This document shows, one piece after another, positions 9,191-17,411 of a stretch of 64,000 nucleotides of DNA; the first letter of the stretch is position 1; each line of letters starts with the position of its first letter. The notes below the pieces were generated by a model. It was not told the DNA's origin. It saw nothing but the letters and a program-made list of their open reading frames with translations, and ran no database searches. The translations under genes were made by a program, and so were the position numbers. This DNA comes from Solobacterium moorei (GTDB lineage: Bacteria; Bacillota_I; Bacilli_A; Erysipelotrichales; Erysipelotrichaceae). The stretch covers positions 744,001 through 808,000 of the forward strand of contig NZ_AP028934.1 in the NCBI RefSeq assembly GCF_036323475.1. Direction: 5' to 3'.

Positions 9191-10630
9191 ATGAGTAAGT
9201 ATCAGTTTTTAGATAAGAGAGTGCCTATAGCTGACGACAATATTTCTATTGTCCAGGATTTATCAAAATGTAAGAATTGTACATTGTGCAGACGTGCTTG
9301 CGCCATTGATGCCGGTGTATTTGATTATTATGACTTAACCACAAACGGAGATGTACCAATCTGTATAAATTGTGGACAGTGTGTAGTATCTTGCCCATTT
9401 GACAGTTTAAATGAACGTTCAGAATTAGATGGTGTTAAAGCCGCGATTCAAGATCCTGAAAAGGTTGTTGTATTCCAGACTGCACCAGCAGTACGTGTAG
9501 GACTTGGCGAAGAATTTGGTATGCCTGCTGGAACATTCGTGCAAGGAAAGATGATCACAGCTTTACGTAAGCTTGGGGGTGACTACGTACTTGATACAAA
9601 CTTTGGAGCAGACATGACCATTATGGAAGAAGCCTCTGAGTTAATTGAAAGAGTAATCAATGGTAATGGCCAATTACCTCAATATACCAGCTGTTGTCCA
9701 GCTTGGGTTAAATTTGCAGAAACATTCTACCCAGAATTAATTCCGCATCTTTCAACCGCAAAGAGTCCAATCGCTATGCAGGCCGCAACAGAAAAGACAT
9801 ACTTCGCTAAGAAGAACAATATTGATCCTAAGCAGATTATTTCTGTATGTGTAACACCATGTACAGCGAAAAAGGCAGAAATCCGTCGCCCAGAAATGAA
9901 TTCATCTGCTGAATATTGGAATGAAGAAGAGATGCGTGATTCAGACTACTGTATTACAGTGCGTGAACTTGCGCGTTGGATTCGTGAAGCGGAATTAGAT
10001 TTCGCAAATCTTGAAGATGGCAAGTTTGATCCATTGATGGGTGAAGCGTCAGGTGGAGGAATTATCTTTGCTAATACTGGTGGTGTTATGGAGTCCGCAA
10101 TGCGTTCTGCATATAAGTTTGTTACAAAGGATGAAGTGCCTGCTAACTTGATTCGCTTTGATGCAATTCGCGGCTTTGAAAATAGTCGTGAAGCAGATGT
10201 ACAAATCGGTGATAAGGTATTACACGTTGCCGCAATTCACGGTACAGGTAACTTCCGCAAGTTCTATGAACATATGAAGGAAACAGGAACGCATTATGAC
10301 TTTATCGAAGTGATGGCTTGTCCTGGTGGATGTATTGGTGGTGGAGGAATGCCTCGTCATAAGCTTCCTCAAGTGAAGGCTGCGAAGGAATCTCGTATTG
10401 CATCATTATACGAAAGAGATCAGCTCAAGCCGATCAAGATCTCACAGGATAACCCTGAAATTCAACTATTATATAATGAGTTCTATGGTGCACCATTAAG
10501 TGAGAAGGCTCATCACATGTTGCATACAGAAGGATTTATCAATCGTTCAGCTGATTTGGGTCCAAACGGTGCTTGTACACCTGAAACATGTCCAACTTCC
10601 GTTGCAAACTTGAAAAAAGCACAACAATAA
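9191..10630 (+). CDS. [FeFe]-hydrogenase, monomeric
   Basis: A 479-aa iron-only hydrogenase that reduces protons with electrons from ferredoxin, or the reverse. Two [4Fe-4S] ferredoxin sites are at C27/C30/C33/C37 and C58/C61/C64/C68. The H-cluster motifs follow: L1 TSCCPAW at 166-172, L2 TPCTAKK near 222-228 (Met replaced by Thr in the usual MPC), and L3 EVMACPGGCIGGGGMP with C377 and C381. The C-terminus has further cysteines (GACTPETCPTS). The TSCCPAW/TPCTAKK variants depart from the common TSCCPGW/MPCTxKK and may place it outside the classical group A1 enzymes. I start at the ATG at 9191 because AGAGGAGAG precedes it; the open frame extends upstream without a ribosome site. No maturase genes (hydE/F/G) are in the window. 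Confidence 0.93.
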   Translation: MSKYQFLDKRVPIADDNISIVQDLSKCKNCTLCRRACAIDAGVFDYYDLTTNGDVPICINCGQCVVSCPFDSLNERSELDGVKAAIQDPEKVVVFQTAPAVRVGLGEEFGMPAGTFVQGKMITALRKLGGDYVLDTNFGADMTIMEEASELIERVINGNGQLPQYTSCCPAWVKFAETFYPELIPHLSTAKSPIAMQAATEKTYFAKKNNIDPKQIISVCVTPCTAKKAEIRRPEMNSSAEYWNEEEMRDSDYCITVRELARWIREAELDFANLEDGKFDPLMGEASGGGIIFANTGGVMESAMRSAYKFVTKDEVPANLIRFDAIRGFENSREADVQIGDKVLHVAAIHGTGNFRKFYEHMKETGTHYDFIEVMACPGGCIGGGGMPRHKLPQVKAAKESRIASLYERDQLKPIKISQDNPEIQLLYNEFYGAPLSEKAHHMLHTEGFINRSADLGPNGACTPETCPTSVANLKKAQQ

Positions 10631-10640
10631 GTGATAAAAT

Positions 10641-10674
10641 AAAGATGAAATTTCATATGAAGTTTCATCTTTTA
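10641..10674 (+). terminator. Terminator after the hydrogenase gene
   Basis: A perfect 10-bp stem AAAGATGAAA/TTTCATCTTT with a 12-nt loop, starting 10 nt after the stop and ending in TTT. Confidence 0.75.
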
Positions 10675-10702
10675 AATAACACATGCATGTAAGGAGACCA
10701 CA

Positions 10703-11218
10703 ATGGATAAGATTAACAAAATAAGAATCGTTACTGTCTTTACAACAGTTCTACCATTTATCATGTTAGGGATAGGTGCTGTTGTAGGAGGTATTTCAGC
10801 CTATATCTTTATCCAAATGAATCAAGTTCCATCCTTTGATACAATCGGAATGGATGTAAATGGAAAGTTGACCTTATCGCCTTTTGTGAATATGACAAGT
10901 ACACCGATGCTTCAACTGGTTTGTGTTTCATTGATTGGCGTAGGAATTGGAATTGTTATCATCAACATCATTCCATGTATCACAGGAATTCAAACATTTA
11001 ATATGATTAAGTATGATGGTATTTCTGAACATGAATGCATGGAACTAGGTAGAAGAGATGGATTCTTCAAATTTATGGCTTCTATCGTCCCGCTTATCAT
11101 GTTGGTTACAGTCTATTTGATATTCCGCGTTTGGTATGTTTATTTCTTTGTCTCATATTTTTTATTAGTTGTTCCAATGCTAGTTGCTTTATATCAAATT
11201 TGGTTGTGTAGAGAATAA
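10703..11218 (+). CDS. Small integral membrane protein, unknown function
   Basis: A 171-aa protein with about four hydrophobic segments (roughly 10-35, 70-95, 118-137, 142-165) and short charged loops. It has a strong AAGGAG 8 nt before the ATG and is flanked by two terminators, so it forms its own unit. I recognise no family motif. It could be a small transporter component or a stress membrane protein, but nothing decides this. Confidence 0.7.
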   Translation: MDKINKIRIVTVFTTVLPFIMLGIGAVVGGISAYIFIQMNQVPSFDTIGMDVNGKLTLSPFVNMTSTPMLQLVCVSLIGVGIGIVIINIIPCITGIQTFNMIKYDGISEHECMELGRRDGFFKFMASIVPLIMLVTVYLIFRVWYVYFFVSYFLLVVPMLVALYQIWLCRE

Positions 11219-11226
11219 ATGCTTTT

Positions 11227-11274
11227 AAGTGTTACGGTTACCTTTCTAGGGAAAGGAGATTGTAACACTTTTTT
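11227..11274 (+). terminator. Terminator after the membrane protein gene
   Basis: AAGTGTTAC pairs with GTAACACTT (9 bp), with an inner CCTTTC/GAAAGG stem on the loop, followed by TTTT. Confidence 0.8.
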
Positions 11275-11303
11275 AATACTTTAAAACTCTGTAAAATATA
11301 GAT

Positions 11304-11987
11304 ATGAAAATGATAGAGTTTCAAAATAGAAAATATACGCTTCTAGGGGATACACGGGCTAGTACATTTTTGATGTATTTGGTAGATGAATCTAATCCAG
11401 AGGATTACAACCAAATTTATCAAAAACTATCGGATAGAAATCAAGTATGTATGATTGCGGTGGCTGTCCATGATTGGCAAGGGGAATTATCTCCATGGTC
11501 TGCACCTGCAATTTTTGGAAAACATGATTTTGCAGGGAATGCATCATTGTTGTTATCTGAGTTAGAAAGATTTTGGGATTGGTTTCAAAGTAATTATCAT
11601 GTAGAGACAGATCAGTTGTATCTTTGTGGATATTCTTTAGCTGGCCTATTTGCGATATGGGCATCATCTCAAACAAATATATTTAAAAAGATTGTGGCTG
11701 TTTCTCCGTCTGTATGGTATATGAACTTTGTGGATTATCTTGAACAACATCCAATTCATACAAACAAAGCTTATCTGAGTTTGGGAGATAAAGAAGCCAA
11801 TGCAAAAAACAAAGCCATGGCTACAGTTAAAGTCTGTTTTGAATCTGTAATACAAATTCTGCAGAAACAAAATATTCCACTAACATATGAATACAATCCT
11901 GGTAATCACTTTCAAGATGTTGAATTAAGAATGATAAAAGGCATCCAAAGTTTATTGCTTGGAAGCAGAGAAGAGGAGAAACAATGA
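11304..11987 (+). CDS. Alpha/beta-hydrolase, putative esterase
   Basis: A 227-aa serine hydrolase. The nucleophile elbow is GYSLAG (LCGYSLAGLFAIW, near residue 108-113), typical of the putative esterase/esterase D-like group. A likely acid residue is in the LSLGDKEA segment, and the catalytic His in PGNHFQDV. No signal peptide is seen, so it acts in the cytoplasm. Its stop overlaps the start of the next gene by 4 nt (ATGA), so the two are co-translated. The ribosome site is weak, and the Met two codons further in is an alternative start. Substrate unknown. Confidence 0.8.
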   Translation: MKMIEFQNRKYTLLGDTRASTFLMYLVDESNPEDYNQIYQKLSDRNQVCMIAVAVHDWQGELSPWSAPAIFGKHDFAGNASLLLSELERFWDWFQSNYHVETDQLYLCGYSLAGLFAIWASSQTNIFKKIVAVSPSVWYMNFVDYLEQHPIHTNKAYLSLGDKEANAKNKAMATVKVCFESVIQILQKQNIPLTYEYNPGNHFQDVELRMIKGIQSLLLGSREEEKQ

Positions 11988-12907
11988 CAGAACTTTTATA
12001 TCTAGGTGACTATAGTTGTCGCTTAACCTCGAAAAACAATACCGTTTTATATATTAATCCTGGCAAGGGAAAAGATTATAGTCGGCAAGCAGATATTATC
12101 CTTCAGACAACGAAAGCGAATAAATCATTGGTACAACTTCATATCACAACGGATCAAACGAAAATCATCAACCAAGATTTACTCGAGATGAGTAAGAAGG
12201 TTAGTTATCACGAGATACAGATTGAAAGAATCGCTGATGATGCCTATCGCATTGAAGTGGATGATAAAAAGATTCTTGTATGTGGGAATCAGGATGTTAC
12301 TGTAGATGGTAAAGATGATTTCGCACTTGTGCCTAGGATGCATTCGGAAATATCAGAAGCGAAAATGGGTACTCTAGCAAAGCAAATCATTCCAATACAC
12401 ACGTCACAAGCAGCACTATTTGATTATCGCGTAGCGATTGCACTGCAGGTTGAAAATAAGTTGATTCTTGAGCCTGCGATGAAGGTTGATCTACAAGAAG
12501 AAAATCATCGAAATCTAAAAGAGTTAGAGAATCAATTATATCCACTGCTATTAGATGCAGCCAAGAAATTCCATATGACGATGATTTGTATGAATGATGG
12601 TGTAGCGATGGCACAGATGTTAGTTACTAAGAAGGATATCAATCCACTGGGCCTAGTATATGGTGGTATTAGCTATAACTTTGCGGATATTGTGGCAGGA
12701 TGTACCTTCTATTCAGCAGGAGGATATGGTCCAACTATATCAGCAAACTACGATTATCTTCGCTCAACTGCAGGTACTGAAAGCTTGGTTGCGATTGCGA
12801 AAGATATTAAACGAGGAAAACATATTCATTTTATCGAAGTGGAAATTTATAATGAAGCAGCAAAACTAGTCGCAAAGGGTGGATTTACCTATTTTGTACA
12901 AAATTAG
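11984..12907 (+). CDS. Fusion of a degenerate metallo-beta-lactamase-like domain with a PaaI-type hotdog domain
   Basis: A 307-aa protein whose C-terminal part (about 185-307) looks like a PaaI/acyl-CoA thioesterase hotdog domain: NPLGLVYGGISYNFADIVAGC, then SANYDYLRSTAGTESLVAIAKDIKRG. The N-terminal ~150 residues follow the outline of UPF0173/UlaG-type metallo-beta-lactamase folds: GDYSCRLTSKNNTVLYINPG, ADIILQTT, KKILVCGNQD, DFALVP and QIIPIH. The HxHxDH metal motif that should follow ADIILQT is missing, so metal hydrolysis is unlikely. The normal hotdog HGG is VYGG here. It overlaps the esterase by 4 nt. Hotdog assignment is firm; the MBL assignment rests on pattern spacing only. Confidence 0.7.
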   Translation: MTELLYLGDYSCRLTSKNNTVLYINPGKGKDYSRQADIILQTTKANKSLVQLHITTDQTKIINQDLLEMSKKVSYHEIQIERIADDAYRIEVDDKKILVCGNQDVTVDGKDDFALVPRMHSEISEAKMGTLAKQIIPIHTSQAALFDYRVAIALQVENKLILEPAMKVDLQEENHRNLKELENQLYPLLLDAAKKFHMTMICMNDGVAMAQMLVTKKDINPLGLVYGGISYNFADIVAGCTFYSAGGYGPTISANYDYLRSTAGTESLVAIAKDIKRGKHIHFIEVEIYNEAAKLVAKGGFTYFVQN

Positions 12908-13023
12908 AAAAACATAGAAAATTAGGGATTGAATTTTTATCTGCAAGCGCTTAAAATATGGTTTCAAACCTACGATGCCGGATGAAAGAAAATACGATAC
13001 CGGTTCAATAAAAACAAAAAATT

Positions 13024-13050
13024 GTCCCGGTTATAAACTAGGACTTTTTT
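13024..13050 (+). terminator. Probable terminator of the esterase/hotdog operon
   Basis: GTCC/GGAC plus GTT/AAC pair around a 3-nt loop with a small internal loop, followed by six T residues. It is about 115 nt downstream of the hotdog gene. Confidence 0.5.
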
Positions 13051-13055
13051 ATCGA

Positions 13056-13084
13056 ATAAAAAGAAAAATCCGAAGAATCGGATT
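13056..13084 (-). terminator. Terminator of the DtxR/MntR-type regulator gene
   Basis: On the minus strand AATCCG-ATTCTT-CGGATT is followed by TTTCTTTTT. It begins at the stop codon of the regulator. Confidence 0.8.
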
Positions 13085-13460
13085 ATTCAAAATGATTAGC
13101 AAATTTTTCTTTAATCTTCTCAAATGTCTCGTCACTGAGATCGTGTTCGATCTTGTGCGCATCTCTTGCGGCAGTTTCTTCATCAACACCAATACTGATG
13201 AAGAAATGAGTTAATACACGATTTCTTTCCCAAATGCGTTCAGCAATCTTTTTTCCAGGAGCAAGCAATTTGAGAGAACCGTCTTTGTCCATGGAGATAT
13301 ATCCATTCTCGCGCAGTTTCTTCATTGCAACACTTACACTTGCTTTGGAGAAACCAGTTTCTTCAGCAACGTCAATGGAATGTACTATTCCTTTTCGCTG
13401 TTGAATCACTAGTATAGCTTCTAAATAGTCTTCAGCGGATTCATAAATAGGCATAGCCAT
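13083..13460 (-). CDS. Metal-dependent transcriptional regulator, DtxR/MntR family
   Basis: A 125-aa repressor of the MntR type. A winged helix-turn-helix occupies about 5-65 (ESAEDYLEAIL, SIDVAEETGFSKASVSVAMKKLRENGYI) and a short dimerisation/metal-binding domain the rest, with the expected ligands in LTHFF and in the DAHKIEHDLSDE helix. It lacks the SH3-like third domain of DtxR, as does MntR. The start is chosen at the second Met (MAMPIYES): the AAAGGGGG site is only 3 nt from the first ATG but 9 nt from this one. Likely senses Mn(II) or Fe(II); its targets are not evident here. Confidence 0.85.
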   Translation of the reverse strand: MAMPIYESAEDYLEAILVIQQRKGIVHSIDVAEETGFSKASVSVAMKKLRENGYISMDKDGSLKLLAPGKKIAERIWERNRVLTHFFISIGVDEETAARDAHKIEHDLSDETFEKIKEKFANHFE

Positions 13461-13556
13461 GTGCATGGTCCCCCTTTCAATAAATATATTCTAAATGGAA
13501 TTGTTATAAAATAAAAGAGCAATGCTTTATTTGCATCAATAATACGGAGGTAATCA

Positions 13557-14132
13557 GTGAAAAAGGTAATATTTTATGGAATATCAACATCTGCAGTCCA
13601 GACATATAGAGATATATTGGGGCAGATGGGTATCAATATGATGATCATCGGGGATGGCTGTCTTAGTAAAAGATTCAAGCAGGTTTTAAATATGCAGGAG
13701 TCTACATCAGATATACACGAGAAATATGATAGCTCTTATCTTTTGATGGATGGATTATCAAAAGAGGAAATCATGATTATGAGTGAATCTTTTGAGGGAG
13801 CAGATATGCCATTTGGTGGCATCATGGTAAGTGCTACCTCAACAAATCGTGAATGGACATTAGAAATGATTTTTGAAGAGGCAAAACAAGAAGCTAGAAT
13901 CATGGAGCAGATGTATCATTTACAAATGATGATCGAGTCAACTAACGGCATGGATTTAAATCAATTAGAACCAGCACACGCGGCAATCTTAAAGCGAGCA
14001 TTAATGGATTCTTATTTGATGTTAATGAAAGAAGAATATACCTATGAGCAGATTTCAGTACAAGCTCGTATTTTAAAGGAAGCACTCAAAGGAACAGAGC
14101 ATTTAAAGAAGAAGGAGAGTCATCATGAGTAG
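13557..14132 (+). CDS. DUF3783-like protein, first gene of the pseudouridine operon
   Basis: A 191-aa cytoplasmic protein starting at a GTG at 13557 with ACGGAGG 6 nt upstream. It resembles the DUF3783 group: a small alpha/beta N-terminal half (KKVIFYGIS, PFGGIMVSATSTN) and a helical C-terminal half (about 105-185). The function is unknown. The next gene, psuK, starts 8 nt before its stop, so it is translationally coupled to pseudouridine breakdown and probably serves that pathway. The family call is moderate. Confidence 0.65.
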   Translation: MKKVIFYGISTSAVQTYRDILGQMGINMMIIGDGCLSKRFKQVLNMQESTSDIHEKYDSSYLLMDGLSKEEIMIMSESFEGADMPFGGIMVSATSTNREWTLEMIFEEAKQEARIMEQMYHLQMMIESTNGMDLNQLEPAHAAILKRALMDSYLMLMKEEYTYEQISVQARILKEALKGTEHLKKKESHHE

Positions 14133-15060
14133 TATTTTCGTGATTGGTGGAGCGAATATTGATATCGTTGGATCAAGTATCGATCCATTACAGAATTTTG
14201 ATTCCAATCCTGGTGAAATTTCCATTGCTTATGGAGGAGTGGGAAGAAACATTGCACAGATTTGTGCATTGCTTGGTGAGAATATCAAGTTTGTGACTTG
14301 TTTCTCTGGTGATAGTTATGGGCAATCAATGAAAGAAGATTGCAAGAGACTAGGAATGGACGTGTCTATGTCTTCTACTGTAGAAGACCTTCCAAGTTCC
14401 ATGTATATTGCATTATTGGACAATAACCGCGATATGAAACTTGGTATGAGTGACATGAGAATTTTACGGCGTATGGATGCAAAAATGTTACAACCAATCT
14501 TAGAAACATTGCATGAAGATGATATCATTATCATAGATTCCAACTTGGATATGGAGAGTATTGAATATATTGCAATACATGCAAAAGCAAGGATTGCGGC
14601 AGACCCAGTCAGTGCACACAAAGCAACTAGATTAAAGTCTGTATTAAATCACCTAGATATCTTTAAGCCAAATCAGTTTGAAGCATCAGAATTAACAGGT
14701 ATTTGGATTAAAGATGAAGAGACTGCACGACAGAATTTGGATTGGTTTATTGAGCATGGTGTAAAAGAAGTGATTATTTCCATGGCTGATCGTGGTATCT
14801 TGTTAGGAACGGCTGAACATAAGACTTGGTTTACACATCGCCCAATCAATATGGAGAATGCGACTGGTGGAGGAGATTCCCTATTAGGCGCATATGTGGC
14901 AAGTCGACTTGCAGGGAAGTGTCCATTAGAGTCAATGAGATTTGGTATTAGTGCGGCTGTTATTAGCATTGAACAAGATGCAGTTAGACGACGCAATTTA
15001 AATACAGAAGAAGTAAATGCAAAGATATCAGATATGAAGATAGAGGAGAAAACATTATGA
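14125..15060 (+). CDS. psuK: Pseudouridine kinase (PfkB family)
   Basis: A 311-aa PfkB sugar/nucleoside kinase. It has the N-terminal PfkB signature region (IAYGGVGRNIAQICALLG) and the C-terminal catalytic motif NATGGGDSLLGAYVAS, containing the anion hole and catalytic Asp (usual form DTxGAGD). In the known pathway PsuK phosphorylates pseudouridine to pseudouridine 5'-phosphate, which PsuG then cleaves. The following gene is psuG, overlapping by 4 nt, and this decides the assignment among PfkB members. Confidence 0.88.
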   Translation: MSSIFVIGGANIDIVGSSIDPLQNFDSNPGEISIAYGGVGRNIAQICALLGENIKFVTCFSGDSYGQSMKEDCKRLGMDVSMSSTVEDLPSSMYIALLDNNRDMKLGMSDMRILRRMDAKMLQPILETLHEDDIIIIDSNLDMESIEYIAIHAKARIAADPVSAHKATRLKSVLNHLDIFKPNQFEASELTGIWIKDEETARQNLDWFIEHGVKEVIISMADRGILLGTAEHKTWFTHRPINMENATGGGDSLLGAYVASRLAGKCPLESMRFGISAAVISIEQDAVRRRNLNTEEVNAKISDMKIEEKTL

Positions 15061-15962
15061 AAGTAAGAACAAATGAAGAAGTATCAAAGGCACTAGCAGA
15101 ACACAAGCCTGTTATCGCTCTAGAATCAACAATTATCTCACATGGTATGCCATACCCACAGAATGTTGAAACAGCATTAAAGGTAGAAGCAATCATTCGT
15201 GAACACGGTGGTGTGCCCGCAACAGTCGGCATCATTGATGGTGAAGCCGTTGTTGGTATGACACCAGAGGAAATCGAAGAATTCGGTAAGCGTGGCTTAA
15301 GCATACCTAAGGTATCTCGTAGAGATATTCCAGTTATCTTAGCAAATAAGAGTTGGGGTGCTTCTACAGTTGCGACAACAATGATTCTTGCGGCTAAGGC
15401 TGGCGTTGAGTTCTTCGTAACTGGCGGTATTGGTGGTGTTCACCGTGGTGCAGAAACTACATTTGATATCTCCGCTGACTTAGAAGAATTAGGAAACACA
15501 AACGTTACAGTTATCTGTGCAGGTGCTAAGGCTATCTTAGATTTGCCAAAGACATTAGAAATTCTCGAAACAAAGGGTGTTCCAGTATTAGGCTTCCAAA
15601 CTGATGAACTTCCTGCATTCTACACACGTAAGTCAGGATTAAAGGTTGATCACAAGGTAGAAAGTTATTCTGAAGCTGCAGAAATTATCCGTGCAAAGAG
15701 AGGGTTTGGTTTAGATGGTGGTGTATTAGTCACAAATCCAATTCCAGAAGAATATTCTATGGACGCAGATGCAATCAATGCGGTGATCGATTCTGCAATC
15801 AAGGAAATGGATGAAAAGGGAATCAAAGGAAAAGAATGCACACCATTCTTACTTGCTAAGATTGCAGAAATTACTGGTGGCAAGTCCCTTGAATCTAATA
15901 TTCAATTAGTATTCAATAACGCGGCTGTTGGTACAGAAATTGCAAAGGAATACTATAAGTAA
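15057..15962 (+). CDS. psuG: Pseudouridine-5'-phosphate glycosidase
   Basis: A 301-aa enzyme that splits pseudouridine 5'-phosphate into uracil and ribose 5-phosphate. The family's conserved blocks are obvious: PVIALESTIISHGMPYPQN, GGVPATVGIIDGE, SKVSRRDIP-type segment KVSRRDIPV, GATTVATTM-type ASTVATTM, FVTGGIGGVHRG, and FQTDELPAFYTRKSG. Length is typical. It overlaps psuK by ATGA, and the acetyltransferase gene follows 4 nt after its stop. Codon use is like that of its neighbours. Confidence 0.95.
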   Translation: MKVRTNEEVSKALAEHKPVIALESTIISHGMPYPQNVETALKVEAIIREHGGVPATVGIIDGEAVVGMTPEEIEEFGKRGLSIPKVSRRDIPVILANKSWGASTVATTMILAAKAGVEFFVTGGIGGVHRGAETTFDISADLEELGNTNVTVICAGAKAILDLPKTLEILETKGVPVLGFQTDELPAFYTRKSGLKVDHKVESYSEAAEIIRAKRGFGLDGGVLVTNPIPEEYSMDADAINAVIDSAIKEMDEKGIKGKECTPFLLAKIAEITGGKSLESNIQLVFNNAAVGTEIAKEYYK

Positions 15963-15966
15963 GCTT

Positions 15967-16782
15967 ATGACAGAGATGAAACAGACAGTTTCTGATCCGG
16001 TGACAAAAGAGAGTTTTATCCAAGCACTGAAAAGTCTTGGTATTACTGGCAATCAGATTTTGGAAGTACATACACAGATGTCTAGTTTCGGATATGTAAT
16101 TGGTGGTGCTCGAACAATCGTAGATGGTTTGATGGAGTTGTGCGAAAATGGCGGGACGATTCTCATGCCAGCACAAGCAGTTGATAACAGCGAACCGAGT
16201 GATTGGGAATATCCAGCGGTTGCACCGACGCTTTACAAAGAAATTCGTGAAGCGATCCCAGCTCACGATACAAGGACAAGTGATGTACATTACATGGGAT
16301 CAGTTGTTGAAAACTTTAGACTAAGAGATGGTGTGATTACTTCCTCACATCCAACCTTCTCTTATTCTGCATGGGGTAGATATGCAAGATTGTTATGCAA
16401 TCATCAATCGATGCATTTCCCACTGGCAGATGAATCTCCAACCGCAAGACTCTATGAATTAAAAGGATATGTACTTTTAATTGGCTGTGATTTTGATTCG
16501 GCAACATGCATGCATCTAGCTGAGTACCGCTCTGATTGTCGACCAATCGGCATTCAAGGTGCAAAGGTCAAGACCGCAGAAGGTGATGTGTGGAGAAAAT
16601 ATCTTGATTTACAGTTAGATAGTGATATCTTCCTGAAAGTTGGACAAATGATGCGAAAGAAAAACATGGTTAGAGAAACCATGTTAGGTGGTTGCAAGAT
16701 TACGCTTTTCTCGGCTGCAAATGCAATTGATGAAGCCATGCGTTATTTTGATAAGACCATGGTGTACGATTTATATCGTTAA
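15967..16782 (+). CDS. AAC(3)-fold N-acetyltransferase (Antibiotic_NAT family, YokD-like)
   Basis: A 271-aa member of the aminoglycoside 3-N-acetyltransferase fold family: HTQMSSFGYVIGGARTIVDGLM, GTILMPAQ, EPSDWEYPAV, SSHPTFSYSAWG and CDFDSATCMHLAEY follow the family pattern. Such proteins transfer acetyl groups from acetyl-CoA. Chromosomal relatives such as YokD/FrbF-type proteins are not necessarily resistance enzymes. I start at ATG 15967, because the longer frame runs back into psuG. It ends the psu operon, overlapping the opposing fRMsr gene by 4 nt. Operon position suggests a metabolic role; resistance to an aminoglycoside cannot be predicted. Confidence 0.82.
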   Translation: MTEMKQTVSDPVTKESFIQALKSLGITGNQILEVHTQMSSFGYVIGGARTIVDGLMELCENGGTILMPAQAVDNSEPSDWEYPAVAPTLYKEIREAIPAHDTRTSDVHYMGSVVENFRLRDGVITSSHPTFSYSAWGRYARLLCNHQSMHFPLADESPTARLYELKGYVLLIGCDFDSATCMHLAEYRSDCRPIGIQGAKVKTAEGDVWRKYLDLQLDSDIFLKVGQMMRKKNMVRETMLGGCKITLFSAANAIDEAMRYFDKTMVYDLYR

Positions 16783-17234
16783 ATCCAATGATGCTGTAGG
16801 TATGCTTGTGCGATGTCATAAGCAGCCTGCAGCATTTCATTTTCTTCCTCTTGACCAAAGCGACTAGTAATTGGAGAATCAATATCAATTTCACCAACGC
16901 ACTTTCCATTTACAATGATAGGCACACAAAGTTCACTGCGACTATCGCAATCACAAGCAATATGTCCTGAAAAGGCTAGTACGTTATCAATGCGCTGTAC
17001 ACTTTTATCACGGTAACATTTCCCGCAGACGCCTTTATCAAAAGGAATCCTTGTGCAGGCAGGTTTTCCCTGAAAAGGGCCAAGAACGAGTTGGTTATCC
17101 TTTACAAAATAGAATCCAACCCAGTTAATATTTTTGTAACTCATTTGAATGCACGCACTGACATTGGAAAGTGCGGCAATCTTATCGCTTTCTTCTAAAA
17201 AAGTGCAAATTTGTTTATTTAATATCGTTTTCAT
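16779..17234 (-). CDS. msrC: Free methionine-R-sulfoxide reductase (GAF domain, fRMsr)
   Basis: A 151-aa single GAF-domain enzyme that reduces free methionine-(R)-sulfoxide. The family hallmarks are visible: NINWVGFYFV, LVLGPFQGKPACTRI with C60, GVCG with C70, HIACD with C94, and GEIDIDSP. The three cysteines are those used in catalysis and recycling in known fRMsr proteins; an extra Cys occurs at 73. It converges on the acetyltransferase with a 4-nt overlap, and the mgtE promoter lies just behind its start. Confidence 0.92.
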   Translation of the reverse strand: MKTILNKQICTFLEESDKIAALSNVSACIQMSYKNINWVGFYFVKDNQLVLGPFQGKPACTRIPFDKGVCGKCYRDKSVQRIDNVLAFSGHIACDCDSRSELCVPIIVNGKCVGEIDIDSPITSRFGQEEENEMLQAAYDIAQAYLQHHWI

Positions 17235-17254
17235 GGAAAAATCATAGCATAGGG

Positions 17255-17282
17255 TTGATTAAAATAAACACAGAATTATAAT
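17255..17282 (+). promoter_or_regulatory. Promoter of the mgtE leader
   Basis: TTGATT (17255-17260) and TATAAT (17277-17282) are separated by 16 nt. Transcription would start near 17289, giving a leader of about 130 nt before the mgtE start codon. Confidence 0.7.
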
Positions 17283-17286
17283 GAAA

Positions 17287-17411
17287 CCAGAGGGAGGCTA
17301 TATCTATGGATGATATATCTGGTGAGTGTAACACGGATGTAAAAATAAATAAATGATATAGCCATAAAGGTTCTTTTTTATGATGGCTGTATCAGCCAAT
17401 CATGAGGGAGG
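17287..17411 (+). promoter_or_regulatory. Structured mgtE leader, candidate riboswitch
   Basis: GGCTATATC (17296-17304) pairs perfectly with GATATAGCC (17355-17363), closing a domain of about 68 nt. The same GATATAGCC can instead pair over 9 bp (one G-T) with GGCTGTATC (17385-17393), and GGCTGTATC can also fold with the adjacent CAGCC. The first strand has its own alternative, TATATC with GATATA at 17313-17318, inside a CCAGA/TCTGG stem. These exclusive pairings end just before the GGGAGG ribosome site (17406-17411), as expected for a translation-controlling switch. It lacks the conserved core of the M-box (ykoK) Mg riboswitch and I could not match it to another known class. Confidence 0.55.

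Noticed and set aside
12942-12955. Second cre-like site, TGCAAGCGCTTAAA
   Set aside because: It has two mismatches to the consensus and is not near a recognisable promoter; it lies downstream of the hotdog gene.
15967-16782. AAC(3)-type gene as an acquired antibiotic resistance gene
   Set aside because: It is coupled to the psu operon, has base composition like its neighbours and no mobile element beside it. Chromosomal members of this fold are often not resistance enzymes.
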